Below are positions 55,389 to 64,000 of a stretch of 64,000 nucleotides of DNA, piece after piece. Both the position numbers and the translations under genes were made by a program. Position 1 is the first letter of the stretch; every line of letters begins with the position of its first letter. The DNA is from Shewanella sp. GD04112 (GTDB taxonomy: Bacteria; Pseudomonadota; Gammaproteobacteria; Enterobacterales; Shewanellaceae). The notes under the pieces were generated by a model. That model worked only from the letters and a program-made list of their open reading frames with translations. It did not search any database and was not told the origin of the DNA. The stretch is from assembly GCF_029835735.1 (NCBI RefSeq), contig NZ_JAOEAL010000001.1, positions 2,046,001 to 2,110,000 on the forward strand. Direction: 5' to 3'.

Positions 55389-56198
55389 TTGATTTGGGTT
55401 AATGGGGTATCACAGGCAAGCATTGCTCCCATGGACAGAGGGCTTGCCTATGGTGATGGCCTATTTGCCACGATGCGAACCGATGCGCATGGCATTTTGT
55501 TTTTTGAGCAGCACCAAGCCCGTCTTACGGCAGGCGCTGCTCGGCTAGGGTTTGACTGGCAAATGAGTCAAGCCCTAAGCCAACAACTCGATACTCTCGC
55601 CAAGCAATACCCACAGCACTGTATTAAATTGATGCTCACTCGGGGCGTGGGTGGCCGTGGGTATGCGCCGCCGGAGCAGGTTCAAGTCACTGAAGTCGTC
55701 TCTGTTCATCCTATTCCTGCCCAATATGCTTTGTGGCAGCAACAGGGCATTCGCCTTGCGACATCAGCGGTCCAATTAGGTCATCAACCTTTATTGGCGG
55801 GCATAAAGCACCTTAATCGCCTCGAGCAAGTGTTGATCAAATCCCAGCCCTTAGCCCAAGGTTTTGATGATTGGTTGGTGCTGGATTGCATTGGGCAGGT
55901 GATAGAGTCTTCGATGGCGAATATCTTTTTTGTCAAAGGCAATCAAGTGATGACCCCGTCGTTGGAACGCTGCGGCGTCGCGGGTGTGATGCGCGAGCAA
56001 GTTATGTTAGCCTTACTTGCACAGCAGATGAATATCGAATGTTTGCCGTTTGGCGCCGAGCGTTTAGTGGAGTTTGACTCGGCATTTATCACTAACAGCG
56101 TCTTAGGCGTAGTGGATGTGCTGGCGATTGACTCGCACACTTTTACTCCTTCTCCTTTGACAGCAGATCTTAGACAAACACTTTCACTCTCACTATGA
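55389..56198 (+). CDS. pabC: Aminodeoxychorismate lyase
   Basis: PLP enzyme of fold type IV that makes p-aminobenzoate and pyruvate from aminodeoxychorismate for folate. 269 residues. It begins IWVNG with DRGLAYGDGLFATMR; Schiff-base Lys140 in AGIKHLNRLEQVL; C-terminal ESSMANIFFVKGN. TTG start at 55389, five bp after dcd, with AGGA nine bases upstream. Overlaps mltG by 4 bp (ATGA), as in E. coli pabC-mltG-tmk-holB. Confidence 0.94.
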   Translation: MIWVNGVSQASIAPMDRGLAYGDGLFATMRTDAHGILFFEQHQARLTAGAARLGFDWQMSQALSQQLDTLAKQYPQHCIKLMLTRGVGGRGYAPPEQVQVTEVVSVHPIPAQYALWQQQGIRLATSAVQLGHQPLLAGIKHLNRLEQVLIKSQPLAQGFDDWLVLDCIGQVIESSMANIFFVKGNQVMTPSLERCGVAGVMREQVMLALLAQQMNIECLPFGAERLVEFDSAFITNSVLGVVDVLAIDSHTFTPSPLTADLRQTLSLSL

Positions 56199-57205
56199 AA
56201 AAAATCATTCTGATCGCAAGTTCTACTTTGTTGACCTTGCTGACCTTAGCTTGTTTGGTTGGTTATTGGGGCTATCGAACGATTATTGATTACAGCCAAA
56301 CCCCCTTAGTCCTAACCGAAGCCAAAGAATTAACCATTGCCCGTGGCACCAGCGTGCACCAGTTGGCCCAGCAGTTAGAAACCGATGGTGTTATCCAAGA
56401 CAAATGGAAACTCAAATGGTTACTGAGATTGCGCCCAGAGCTGGCGAAGATCCGTACTGGTCTTTATGAGATGTCTCCTTCGCAGTCGATTGCCGACTTA
56501 CTCAATGACTTAGTAAATGGTAAGGTGAAAACCTTCAGCCTGACCTTAGTTGAAGGCAAAACCATTGCCGAGTGGGAACAACAACTCGCGAGTGCGCCGC
56601 ACTTACAGTTGTCTCCCGAAGTTTTTAGTGCGGTATTGATGGAGCAGGGCGACGATTCGGCGCTGCCCGAAGGTAAATTCTTCCCGGATACTTACCATTA
56701 CACTGCCGATAGCGATGCTAAGACGCTGCTCACCCAAAGTTATAAGATGATGGAGCAGGAGCTTGCCAAAGCATGGGCGGAGCGTGTGCCCGGTTTACCA
56801 CTCAAATCGCCCTACCAGATGCTGATCTTGGCATCGATTGTTGAGAAAGAAACAGGCCAAGCCTTCGAGCGCGATCAAATCGCCGGCGTCTTTATCAATC
56901 GCCTCAATCTGGGGATGAAGCTGCAAACCGATCCCACGGTCATTTATGGCATGGGTGACAGATTTAAAGGCAATATTACCCGTAAAGATCTCGTCGAAGA
57001 GACCCCTTTTAACACTTACCGGATTTTCGGTTTACCGCCAACGCCGATTGCTGCGCCGAGTAAGGCATCATTGCAGGCGGTGTCTAAGCCTGCCAAGGTC
57101 AGTTATTTGTATTTTGTGTCGCGCAACGATGGCACCCATGTGTTTTCGACCACCTTGGAAGAGCATAATCGCGCCGTCGATATTTATCAGAGAAAGAAAA
57201 AATGA
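56195..57205 (+). CDS. mltG: Endolytic murein transglycosylase MltG (YceG)
   Basis: Inner-membrane lytic transglycosylase that ends growing glycan strands. 336 residues (340 in E. coli). N-terminal TM helix about residues 4-24, LysM-like region (ARGTSVHQLAQQLETDGVI), and YceG catalytic core with Glu217 in SIVEKETG, then GVFINRLNLGMKLQTDPTVIYG and NTYRIFGLPPTPIAAPSKASL. Overlaps pabC and tmk by 4 bp each, so translation is coupled. Confidence 0.96.
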   Translation: MKKIILIASSTLLTLLTLACLVGYWGYRTIIDYSQTPLVLTEAKELTIARGTSVHQLAQQLETDGVIQDKWKLKWLLRLRPELAKIRTGLYEMSPSQSIADLLNDLVNGKVKTFSLTLVEGKTIAEWEQQLASAPHLQLSPEVFSAVLMEQGDDSALPEGKFFPDTYHYTADSDAKTLLTQSYKMMEQELAKAWAERVPGLPLKSPYQMLILASIVEKETGQAFERDQIAGVFINRLNLGMKLQTDPTVIYGMGDRFKGNITRKDLVEETPFNTYRIFGLPPTPIAAPSKASLQAVSKPAKVSYLYFVSRNDGTHVFSTTLEEHNRAVDIYQRKKK

Positions 57206-57831
57206 CCCAAGCATCCGCCAAATTCATCGTTGTTGAAGGACTGGAAGGCGCAGGCAAATCGAGTGCGATTGCCCTTATTCGCGATTTTATTGAAAAGCAT
57301 ACTGGCCTCGCACCTGTTTGCACCCGCGAGCCAGGCGGTACGCCGCTGGCCGAGCGTATTCGTGACTTAGTGAAAATTGCCGACCCAAGCGATCCTCTGT
57401 GTGATGAGTCCGAATGTTTATTGATCTACGCCGCTAGAGCTCAGCTCGTCGCCAATGTGATCAAACCTGCACTGGCAGAAGGCAAGTGGGTGTTAGGGGA
57501 TAGGCATAATTTGTCGTCCTTAGCTTACCAAGGTGGTGGACGCGGCTTAATGCCCTTAGTCGAAGCCGTGAGTAACGCGACGCTCAAAGGCTTTAAACCC
57601 GATTTAACCCTCTATCTTGACCTTGATCCTAAGCTTGGATTGCAGCGCGCAGCAAAGCGGGGCGAGCTTGATAGAATCGAGCAACAAGCCATCGACTTTT
57701 TTGAACGGGCGCGTGCAACTTACCTCAAACTTGCCAGCGAAGATGAGCAGATTGTCGTCATCGATGCCAGCCAAACCATGGCCGAAGTGCATAAAGATAT
57801 TCTGGCCGTGTTACAGGCGATGGCATGGTAA
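57202..57831 (+). CDS. tmk: Thymidylate kinase
   Basis: Phosphorylates dTMP to dTDP. 209 residues. P-loop GLEGAGKSSA, the DR motif DRHNLSSLAYQGGGRG, and lid region near residue 150. It begins 4 bp inside mltG and ends 7 bp inside holB. The Gly-rich P-loop without an extra Arg is as in E. coli-type (class II) enzymes. Confidence 0.97.
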   Translation: MTQASAKFIVVEGLEGAGKSSAIALIRDFIEKHTGLAPVCTREPGGTPLAERIRDLVKIADPSDPLCDESECLLIYAARAQLVANVIKPALAEGKWVLGDRHNLSSLAYQGGGRGLMPLVEAVSNATLKGFKPDLTLYLDLDPKLGLQRAAKRGELDRIEQQAIDFFERARATYLKLASEDEQIVVIDASQTMAEVHKDILAVLQAMAW

Positions 57832-58781
57832 CGCAAAGCGGATTTGATGTATTAACCCTGCCTTGGCTCGATGCGCCAAGGCAGGCGTTTTTAACCCAGT
57901 TACAAACCCAAAAAGTCCCCCACGCGCAACTCGTGGGTATCGATTCCGCCTATGGTGGTGAACTCTTGAGTGTGTTTATGGCGCGCGCCGCCATGTGCTC
58001 ACAACCCACTCCCACTGGCGGATGCGGTTTTTGTAAGTCTTGCCAGTTATTTGATGCGGGTAACCACCCTGATTTTTATCAAATTGAGGCCGATGGTCAT
58101 CAAATTAAAGTCGACCAAATTCGCGAGTTGTGTACTCGCCTGAGTGCAACCGCCCAGCAGAGCGGTCGACGTGTCGCCATCATTCACCACTGCGAGCGCT
58201 TGAACTCAGCTTCCGCCAATGCGTTACTCAAGACACTCGAAGAGCCGGGCAAAGACACTTTACTGCTATTACATTCCGATACGCCCGCGCGTTTAATGGC
58301 AACGATCAGCAGTCGCTGCCAACGACTTCCCTTTGTGGCGCCGTCTAAGATGTTGATCAAAAACTGGTTAATTCAGCACTGTCAGATCCAAGAGGATGTG
58401 ACTTGGTGTTTAAGTGTGGTTGGCGGCCCATTAAAGTTGGCCGAAAGTTTGCAAACAGATGGGAAACAGCCGAGTCGCTATCAAACTTTGTTAGGTTTTC
58501 GCAAAGATTGGGCGCAAAGTTTGTCGTCAGGCCATCTGTGTGCTAGTTTGTTAACGATAAGTGAACAACAAATCATTGATGCTCTTAAGGTTTTATACTT
58601 ACTCCTGAGACAAATTTTATTGAAGTACGGCGACCAAGATGCGTTTGTGCAAGCGCAAATAGGGAACTTGGCGGCGAAAATCATGGGAATGTGTCATAGC
58701 TTAAGTGCAATGCCGAGTGTCAATTATTTAGGCTTGTGTCAAAGTTATGTCTTAGAATATAGAGAAATAACAAATAAGTAA
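57825..58781 (+). CDS. holB: DNA polymerase III delta-prime subunit
   Basis: Clamp-loader stator subunit. 318 residues (334 in E. coli). Zinc-binding Cys cluster CSQPTPTGGCGFCKSC (about 56-71), SRC motif in ISSRCQRLPF, and SANALLKTLEEPG. No functional Walker A, as usual for delta-prime. Overlaps tmk by 7 bp; pilZ starts 6 bp after its stop. Confidence 0.95.
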   Translation: MVTQSGFDVLTLPWLDAPRQAFLTQLQTQKVPHAQLVGIDSAYGGELLSVFMARAAMCSQPTPTGGCGFCKSCQLFDAGNHPDFYQIEADGHQIKVDQIRELCTRLSATAQQSGRRVAIIHHCERLNSASANALLKTLEEPGKDTLLLLHSDTPARLMATISSRCQRLPFVAPSKMLIKNWLIQHCQIQEDVTWCLSVVGGPLKLAESLQTDGKQPSRYQTLLGFRKDWAQSLSSGHLCASLLTISEQQIIDALKVLYLLLRQILLKYGDQDAFVQAQIGNLAAKIMGMCHSLSAMPSVNYLGLCQSYVLEYREITNK

Positions 58782-58787
58782 CATGCC

Positions 58788-59114
58788 ATGGTCGATCTTG
58801 TCGTAAATTTTGATACCTTACATCAGCTTTACCGCGCCTATATGCCGTTTATCAAACCGGCAGGGCTGTTTGTCGCCACCGGGGAAACCCATTACCTCGG
58901 TGAGACGTTAACCATAGCCTATCGTTTACCCGGTGCGACCACCTCCAACGAGTTCCGTGGCGTGGTTGTGTGGATTAATCCGCTGGGTGCATCTGGCGGA
59001 CGTCCCGTGGGGATTGGGATTAAAATCGTTTCTGATCCCGACAGCCATAAACACCATATCGAAAAACTGTTATCCCGAGAGCTCGCTTCGGGCGACTTAA
59101 CCTGCACTATGTAA
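58788..59114 (+). CDS. pilZ: PilZ-domain protein, type IV pilus PilZ type
   Basis: 108-residue single-domain protein. Domain features: GLFVATGETHYLGETLTIAYRLP, FRGVVVWINP, GIGIKIV. It lacks the RxxxR and D/NxSxxG motifs needed for c-di-GMP binding, as does Pseudomonas PilZ, which works in pilus biogenesis without binding the nucleotide. Location right after holB, with tatD next, is the same as in Pseudomonas and supports this. 6 bp after holB. Confidence 0.85.
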   Translation: MVDLVVNFDTLHQLYRAYMPFIKPAGLFVATGETHYLGETLTIAYRLPGATTSNEFRGVVVWINPLGASGGRPVGIGIKIVSDPDSHKHHIEKLLSRELASGDLTCTM

Positions 59115-59312
59115 TTTCTATTGTGCTTAGCTAGGGCCTACACTGAGTATTTAACCTGAACTCGGGGTAGCGAGTGCCGAAAGATGCCTATTCAGCGGCT
59201 CTACTTATCCCGATCTCAGGTGATTTAGTGCTGAGCCTTAGCGGAATTTGACCTCGATCCCATCGCTGAGTATCCTTGTGCTCCTTTTTTGTTTCTCTGT
59301 TTGGAAATTGTT

Positions 59313-60101
59313 GTGCTTATCGATTCACATTGCCATCTCGATCGCCTGAAAGCGGCGCCCGATCAACAAACCTTAGAACTCATCCTCGCTAACGCTAAGG
59401 CGCGCGGTGTCGACTATATGCTCTGTGTCAATGTGCGCCAGCAGGGATTCGAGTCGATGCGTGACAAGGTTGCTGCTTTCGAGCAAGTTTTTTTGTCTTC
59501 GGGCGTGCATCCGCTGGATGTGAAAGACGGCCTCGATGTTGAGCAAATTCGCCGTTTCGCGATGGATCCAAAAGTGGTGGCTATTGGTGAAACCGGCTTA
59601 GATTATTTTTATGCCGATGAGACCAAAGCCCTGCAACAACAGTGTTTTGAGCAACAAATAGCCTTGGCGGTTGAAGTAAATAAGCCGCTGATTGTGCATA
59701 CCCGTGATGCCCGTGAAGACACCATCAACATGCTCAAAGCGGGGCAGGCGGACAAAGTCGGTGGCGTGTTGCATTGCTTTACGGAAAACTGGGAAATGGC
59801 CAAGGCGGCGATTGATTTAGGTTTTTATATTTCCGTTTCTGGCATTGTGACCTTTAAAAATGCCGGTGAGTTAAGAACCGTGATCCGTAAAGTGCCGAAA
59901 GAGCGTTTATTGGTGGAAACCGATTCGCCTTATCTTGCGCCTATTCCACACCGTGGACAGGAGAATCAACCTGCCTATGTGCGTGATGTGGCCGAGTTTG
60001 TGGCAGAGCTGCGCGCAGAGCGTTACGAAGAGCTTGCCGAGTACACCAGTGAGAACTTCTTTAATTTGTTTAAAGATGCGGCCCGTTTAATCGGCCGATA
60101 A
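59313..60101 (+). CDS. ycfH: TatD-family metal-dependent hydrolase (YcfH)
   Basis: 262 residues. TatD amidohydrolase barrel: metal ligands in DSHCHLD, Glu in GETGLDYF, His in IVHTRDA and LHCFTE, Asp in ETDSPYLAP. E. coli YcfH, the holB neighbour, is the closest relative by recollection; TatD proteins have 3'-5' exonuclease or deoxyribonuclease activities. A GTG start at 59313 (VLIDSHCHLD) fits the family with GGA upstream; the frame opens at 59289 (TTG). About 200 bp after pilZ, so it may have its own promoter. Confidence 0.92.
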   Translation: MLIDSHCHLDRLKAAPDQQTLELILANAKARGVDYMLCVNVRQQGFESMRDKVAAFEQVFLSSGVHPLDVKDGLDVEQIRRFAMDPKVVAIGETGLDYFYADETKALQQQCFEQQIALAVEVNKPLIVHTRDAREDTINMLKAGQADKVGGVLHCFTENWEMAKAAIDLGFYISVSGIVTFKNAGELRTVIRKVPKERLLVETDSPYLAPIPHRGQENQPAYVRDVAEFVAELRAERYEELAEYTSENFFNLFKDAARLIGR

Positions 60102-60417
60102 GACGTGTAGCATTTGCTTGAGTCCGCAAAGACTAAGCCTTAACTTGCGCGTTGTGAGTAAAGTGCTAGTCGGTGAAGTTTGCTCCATAAATAAAAGCTG
60201 AACTCGATTAGGCGTAAGCCCATAAAAAAAGGCCCAAAACGATTCCAACTGTTTGGGCCTAGGGGAATGGCTCGTTGAAGAGCCGTGCGCTACAGATGAA
60301 AGCGCCATGCAGTGCGCTTTACAATAGACTCAGTGTAGTTGAGTTTAGTGTGAGTGACACTTTCTCTATCCCCTTTTTTAGGTTATTTCTCGCTAAAAAA
60401 TGGTCGATTTATAACCA
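60102..60417. other. Convergent tatD/rsmF intergenic region
   Basis: 316 bp between convergent genes. It holds the minus-strand terminator at 60230-60260 and two further hairpins on its right side: GGCTC-GAGCC (about 60266-60285) and AAAGCGC-GCGCTTT (about 60299-60321). No plus-strand T run suited to tatD and no ORF of note seen. Confidence 0.5.
60230..60260 (-). terminator. Likely terminator downstream of rsmF
   Basis: AGGCCCAAA / TTTGGGCCT with a 13-base loop; the minus strand continues with seven T. About 160 bp past the rsmF stop. Confidence 0.7.
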
Positions 60418-61863
60418 TTATGCCTGCGGTGGTAGCAATAACACTTTATCTTTTACTAAGTCTCTGGGCAGGCTGTTTTTTAATTTATTGCCTAAATGTT
60501 TAGCCATGCCTAAGGGCGCGCCGCCATAACAGACAATCACTTCACCTTGAGCCTTGCTTGCCGTATCGAGGGGAATATCTCGTCCCATCAAATACTCTTT
60601 CGCTTGCTCATCGCTAACGTCGACGACTTTAGCGCCGTTTGTCGCCGCAGTAAGTGATTTTCCCGCAAGCGCAATAATGGCTTCATGACGGACTTTAAAG
60701 CCATGTTTACTGTGGTCGGCAAGCTTAACCCCAATCCGCTGAAAGCGCATTTTGCCAATAAAATCTCTAAATTCATGGGGAAAGAGCCAAAACTCATCGT
60801 CGCGCACCATAATGAGATCATCGGGCAGTTCGATACCCAAATCATCGGCAAAATAGGCTTGAATGGCTTTGGCTTGTTTGGCACTTGCCTCCGTAAAGGG
60901 GAAATTCTTTTGCAATTTAGGCTCAGGTTGCAGGCGCGGCACCGAGCGGGTTTTAGTCAATTTAGCGACAAAAAAGCCTTCACTGTCGTAAATTTGCGGC
61001 CAAACGTGCAAAAAGCCTTCTGGCGTAGTGGCTTTTTCAGCGCCATCAAACAGTTGGCTTAAGGATTCAAATTGCACCGCATCGCCATAGGTTTGCTGTA
61101 AATATTCGCACACGCCTTGGTTTTCGTGCCGATTAAGGGTGCAAGTGGAATACACCAGACTGCCACCCGGTTTTAATGCCAAAAAGGCGGATTCGATTAA
61201 CGCTTTTTGGGTTTCGCTAATTTCGATCACCTCATCGAGGGACCAAGATTTTAACGCGTCCGCATCTTTACGGACTGTGCCTTCACCGCCGCAGGGGGCG
61301 TCAATCAACACCGCATCAAAACTTTCATACAGATACTCGCCAAATACCCGTCCATCGAAGTGGGTCAGGGCGCAGTGACTCGCGCCCATGCGCAGCACAT
61401 TGGCATGGAGCACTTTGACGCGGCTAGCGGAATATTCATTGGCGACTAATAAGCCTTGATTATTCATTAACGCTGCCATTTGCGTGGTTTTAGAGCCCGG
61501 CGCTGAAGCTAAATCTAATACACATTGCCAATCCGCATTTGGGGTAAATAGCGCAGTGGGGGGCAACATGGAGCTGGCTTCTTGGATATAGAATAATCCC
61601 TGAATATGCTCTAGGGCGTTGCCGAGCTGCTCTTCTTCATCGTAGCTTATCCAGAAACCATCCTCACACCAGGGTATAGGCTCAAAGGTCCATCCTTTAG
61701 GCTGCATTAATTGCTTAAAGTCTTCACTGCTGATCTTTAAGGTGTTGACGCGAATCGAGCGGCGTAGTGGTCTCGAACAGGCCGCGATAAAGTCATCCAT
61801 TGAGAGATGGGCGGGCAGTTCTTGGGCAATAGTATTGATAAAATTTTGATTTAATTGAACCAT
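60418..61863 (-). CDS. rsmF: 16S rRNA (cytosine-1407-C5) methyltransferase
   Basis: SAM-dependent m5C methyltransferase acting on the 30S subunit. 481 residues from the ATG at 61863 (479 in E. coli YebU). SAM motif DLASAPGSKTTQMA, catalytic Cys pair in DAPCGGEG (motif IV) and STCTLNRHEN (motif VI), C-terminal PUA-like region. The start fits the family (FINTIAQELPAHLSMDDFIAACSRPLRRS), although its ribosome site is weak; an upstream ATG at 61950 adds 29 residues. In E. coli it is next to the MCE gene letB; an MCE gene also lies nearby here, separated by the gate protein. Confidence 0.94.
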   Translation of the reverse strand: MVQLNQNFINTIAQELPAHLSMDDFIAACSRPLRRSIRVNTLKISSEDFKQLMQPKGWTFEPIPWCEDGFWISYDEEEQLGNALEHIQGLFYIQEASSMLPPTALFTPNADWQCVLDLASAPGSKTTQMAALMNNQGLLVANEYSASRVKVLHANVLRMGASHCALTHFDGRVFGEYLYESFDAVLIDAPCGGEGTVRKDADALKSWSLDEVIEISETQKALIESAFLALKPGGSLVYSTCTLNRHENQGVCEYLQQTYGDAVQFESLSQLFDGAEKATTPEGFLHVWPQIYDSEGFFVAKLTKTRSVPRLQPEPKLQKNFPFTEASAKQAKAIQAYFADDLGIELPDDLIMVRDDEFWLFPHEFRDFIGKMRFQRIGVKLADHSKHGFKVRHEAIIALAGKSLTAATNGAKVVDVSDEQAKEYLMGRDIPLDTASKAQGEVIVCYGGAPLGMAKHLGNKLKNSLPRDLVKDKVLLLPPQA

Positions 61864-62009
61864 AACGGGATTAGGCTGTGTATCAACTGCGGCAAGTATA
61901 TCATAATCCCTTACTGGGCTGGGATTTTCTCCCTTGGCTTTTGCCATCAATAACCGGTTATCACAGCAACATAAAGAAAAAGCATGGATAAAAATAAGGA
62001 AGCGGCAGA

Positions 62010-63236
62010 GTGCTAAATCGGGTGTGGTTAGTGTTTTTTCTCACATCGCTGCTGGCGATGGCGGTACAGCTTTTCAATGGGCATATAGAGGTGCTTGCCA
62101 ACGCGGTAGAGGCCATGTTTGCCAGCGCTAAACTCGCCGCTGAAATCGCCTTAGGCTTAGTGGGCGTTTTGTCCCTGTGGATGGGATTAATGCGAATTGG
62201 TGAAAAGGCAGGCGTTGTTGGGGCGATTGCCTTTGTGTTTGAGCCGCTGCTGCGCCGCTTAATGCCCGAAGTGCCCAAGGGGCACCCCGCATTTGGCAGT
62301 ATGACGATGAACTTAACGGCCAACGTGTTTGGACTTGATAATGCCGCCACGCCATTGGGGCTTAAGGCAATGCAGGATTTGCAGAGTCTAAATCCGGTCA
62401 AAACCGTCGCAACCAATGCACAAATTCTATTTTTAGTGCTCAATACCTCCTCGGTGACCTTAGTTCCTGTCACTGTGTTTTTGTACCGTGCCCAACAGGG
62501 CGCCGCCGCACCTGCGGACATTTTTTTACCCATTCTGCTCGCCACGTCTGCCTCAACCTTAGCGGGGCTTCTGATCGTCGCTGTTGTGCAGCGGCTTTCA
62601 CTGCTCAATGCCGTGGTGCTCGGATATGGCGCAGTGCTGCTGTCAGCATTAGTCGCCAGTGGTTTTTATTTGATGACCTTAACCGCAGACGCCATTGGCA
62701 CAGTGTCGACCGCCTTGGGCAACGGGGTATTGCTACTGTTAGTCTTCAGTTTTGTGCTGGTGGCTGGCGTGCGAAAAGTGGCGATTTATGATGAGTTTAT
62801 CGAAGGCGCCAAGGCGGGGTTTAACCAATCGATTCAACTGATCCCGTATCTTCTAGCCATGCTGCTGGCGATTGGCTTACTCAGGGCGTCGGGCGCCTTG
62901 GATTACCTGCTGCAACTGATTGCCAGTGGCGTGAGTCTTTTCGGGTTTGATACTCGTTTTGTCGATGCAATGCCAACCGCATTAATGAAGCCTTTTAGCG
63001 GTTCGGGCGCGCGGGCTATGATGCTCGAAACCATGGCGCACCATGGTGTGGACTCCTTTGCGGGGCGCTTGGCGGCGATTTTCCAAGGGAGTACTGAAAC
63101 AACTTTCTATGTGCTGGCAGTTTACTTTGGCTCTGTTGGGATCCGTCACGGGCGTCATGCGCTCGCCTGTGGTTTAACGGCCGATTTTGCAGGGATCTGC
63201 GCCGCGATTGCGGTCTGTTATTGGTTCTATGGCTAA
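62010..63236 (+). CDS. Nucleoside-recognition (gate) domain membrane protein, fused SpmA/SpmB type
   Basis: 408-residue integral membrane protein with about ten hydrophobic segments and two gate-domain halves: SpmA-like N-terminal half with NLTANVFGLDNAATPLGLKAM, and SpmB-like C-terminal half with AMPTALMKPFSGSGARAMMLE and IFQGSTETTFYVLAVYFG. In Bacillus the two are separate spore-maturation proteins; in Gram-negatives they are fused and their substrate is unknown. GTG start at 62010 with AGGA about nine bases before. Divergent from rsmF, with a terminator. Confidence 0.9.
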   Translation: MLNRVWLVFFLTSLLAMAVQLFNGHIEVLANAVEAMFASAKLAAEIALGLVGVLSLWMGLMRIGEKAGVVGAIAFVFEPLLRRLMPEVPKGHPAFGSMTMNLTANVFGLDNAATPLGLKAMQDLQSLNPVKTVATNAQILFLVLNTSSVTLVPVTVFLYRAQQGAAAPADIFLPILLATSASTLAGLLIVAVVQRLSLLNAVVLGYGAVLLSALVASGFYLMTLTADAIGTVSTALGNGVLLLLVFSFVLVAGVRKVAIYDEFIEGAKAGFNQSIQLIPYLLAMLLAIGLLRASGALDYLLQLIASGVSLFGFDTRFVDAMPTALMKPFSGSGARAMMLETMAHHGVDSFAGRLAAIFQGSTETTFYVLAVYFGSVGIRHGRHALACGLTADFAGICAAIAVCYWFYG

Positions 63237-63294
63237 GGATGAGATGGCGAAAGGGTGATTGATAGCGATGCAAACAGTCGCTTTTAGCAGGTAA

Positions 63295-63331
63295 AATCAG
63301 GCGCATTAGATCCGCTCTAATGCGCCTGATT
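63295..63331. terminator. Hairpin terminator between the gate gene and the MCE gene
   Basis: AATCAGGCGCATTAGA / TCTAATGCGCCTGATT, 16 perfect pairs with a 5-base loop, at the 3' end of two convergent genes. Flanking T/A runs are weak, so it may rely on stem strength. Confidence 0.7.
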
Positions 63332-63414
63332 ATTAAATGATACCGAGTGCTTTTACCTTGTTATCTTGCTGGTAAAGAGCATCGGCGTAGCAGTGCCTCG
63401 CTTCAGGGCTTTAG

Positions 63415-64000
63415 CTACTGGGCTGGAGCCCATTCCTGCCATTCGCTCTGGGCTTTGTGTTGCAACGGGATCACAGTGCCTTGGTTTAAGCGATTACCTG
63501 CTTGCGTCGTTTCCTTAGTCGCGACATTAATCCCGCCCGCTAATAGGGTTTCGAGCGAACCGGCTTCAATTTGTGCACCAGAGAAAATTCCCACATCGAC
63601 TTTGATGCCCGAAGCGTCCCAGAACTGGCTGCTCTGATTCACTAAGTGACTGTACTGCGGCTCAATATGTGCTTGCATTAGCACGCTGTTGCCTTGAGAC
63701 GACAGGCTATAACCATCGATTTGGCCGACTTTAATGCCACGGAAGAAGATGGGCGTGCCGACTTTCATCGAGCCAAGGTTGCTATCTTCTAAGGTAAACT
63801 TAAGCGCATCTTCGGCCACGTTGGCATAGCTGCTCTCAACCAATTTAGCCTGGAATTGACTCGCCTTTTGGTTGCTCTTACCCGGTAACACACCAATATA
63901 AGGCCCAGTGATTAAGGTTTCTGGCGATTTGATCCCCGCTAAGGAGATTTGCGCATCAACCATATGATACTCAGTATCACTGCGGCTGAAGTGCTCGGCA
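63415..64000 (-). CDS. MCE-domain protein, PqiB/LetB type (5' end outside the window)
   Basis: C-terminal 195 residues of a larger gene: the frame stays open to the right edge of the window, so the ATG at 63963 is probably not the start. It contains the end of one MCE domain and a further one (KFTLEDSNLGSMKVGTPIFFRGIKVGQIDGYSL with the phase-typical G-PIFFRG-KVG). MCE proteins such as PqiB and LetB form periplasmic lipid-transport tubes; LetB is beside rsmF in E. coli. Whether this is PqiB or LetB depends on the MCE count upstream. Confidence 0.85.
   Translation of the reverse strand, partial: AEHFSRSDTEYHMVDAQISLAGIKSPETLITGPYIGVLPGKSNQKASQFQAKLVESSYANVAEDALKFTLEDSNLGSMKVGTPIFFRGIKVGQIDGYSLSSQGNSVLMQAHIEPQYSHLVNQSSQFWDASGIKVDVGIFSGAQIEAGSLETLLAGGINVATKETTQAGNRLNQGTVIPLQHKAQSEWQEWAPAQ

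Overview
The window is a stretch of gammaproteobacterial chromosome. Gene content, gene order and protein sequences look like the genus Shewanella (leucine dehydrogenase ldh, bpt beside aat, ppsR/ppsA/aroH, monomeric icd, clpS-clpA, an apbC-to-tatD cluster). This assignment rests on recognising families and synteny; no database search was run. Most of it is core metabolism and information processing at moderate GC, with many intrinsic terminators and little accessory DNA.

Layout. 1-4.1 kb: a PhoP/PhoQ two-component pair, a small membrane protein and a sodium:dicarboxylate symporter, all on the minus strand. 4.3-11.05 kb is the accessory part: a 1807-residue Ig-like-repeat lipoprotein carrying a 969-bp DNA unit in three apparently identical tandem copies, then an IS3-family element whose transposase has an in-frame amber codon. 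11-19 kb: astB, topA, an unrecognised coiled-coil membrane protein, cysB, an orphan NarL-type regulator and an acyl-CoA thioesterase. 19-27 kb is a phosphoenolpyruvate node: aroH, then divergent ppsR/ppsA with a HexR-like palindrome between them, then a YdiJ-type FAD/Fe-S dehydrogenase. 27-34.4 kb: a DUF1285-like protein, a MarR regulator with a TTG start, a large secreted subtilase, and leucine dehydrogenase with a LiuR-like palindrome upstream.

34.5-43 kb has icd divergent from rluE-nudJ-mnmA-hflD-purB-roxA. This is the E. coli order, except that phoPQ, which E. coli has between purB and roxA, lies 32 kb away at the left end of the window. 43-48 kb groups the N-degron machinery (clpS, clpA, bpt, aat) around infA, with cspD alongside. 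48-53 kb: a glycine-zipper envelope protein, a NIF3 protein, an AEC carrier and metG. 53-60 kb is a tight co-directional cluster apbC-udk-dcd-pabC-mltG-tmk-holB-pilZ-tatD with short gaps or 4-8 bp overlaps. 60-64 kb: rsmF, a nucleoside-recognition (gate) membrane protein and a truncated MCE-domain gene running off the right edge.

No tRNA, rRNA, CRISPR array, prophage or wholly new gene system was seen. The most unusual items are the identical 969-bp repeats in the lipoprotein gene, the scattered phoPQ/purB/roxA synteny, the nonsense-mutated IS abutting astB, a long hairpin upstream of aroH, a 45-codon ORF upstream of icd, and several palindromes that probably act as operators.
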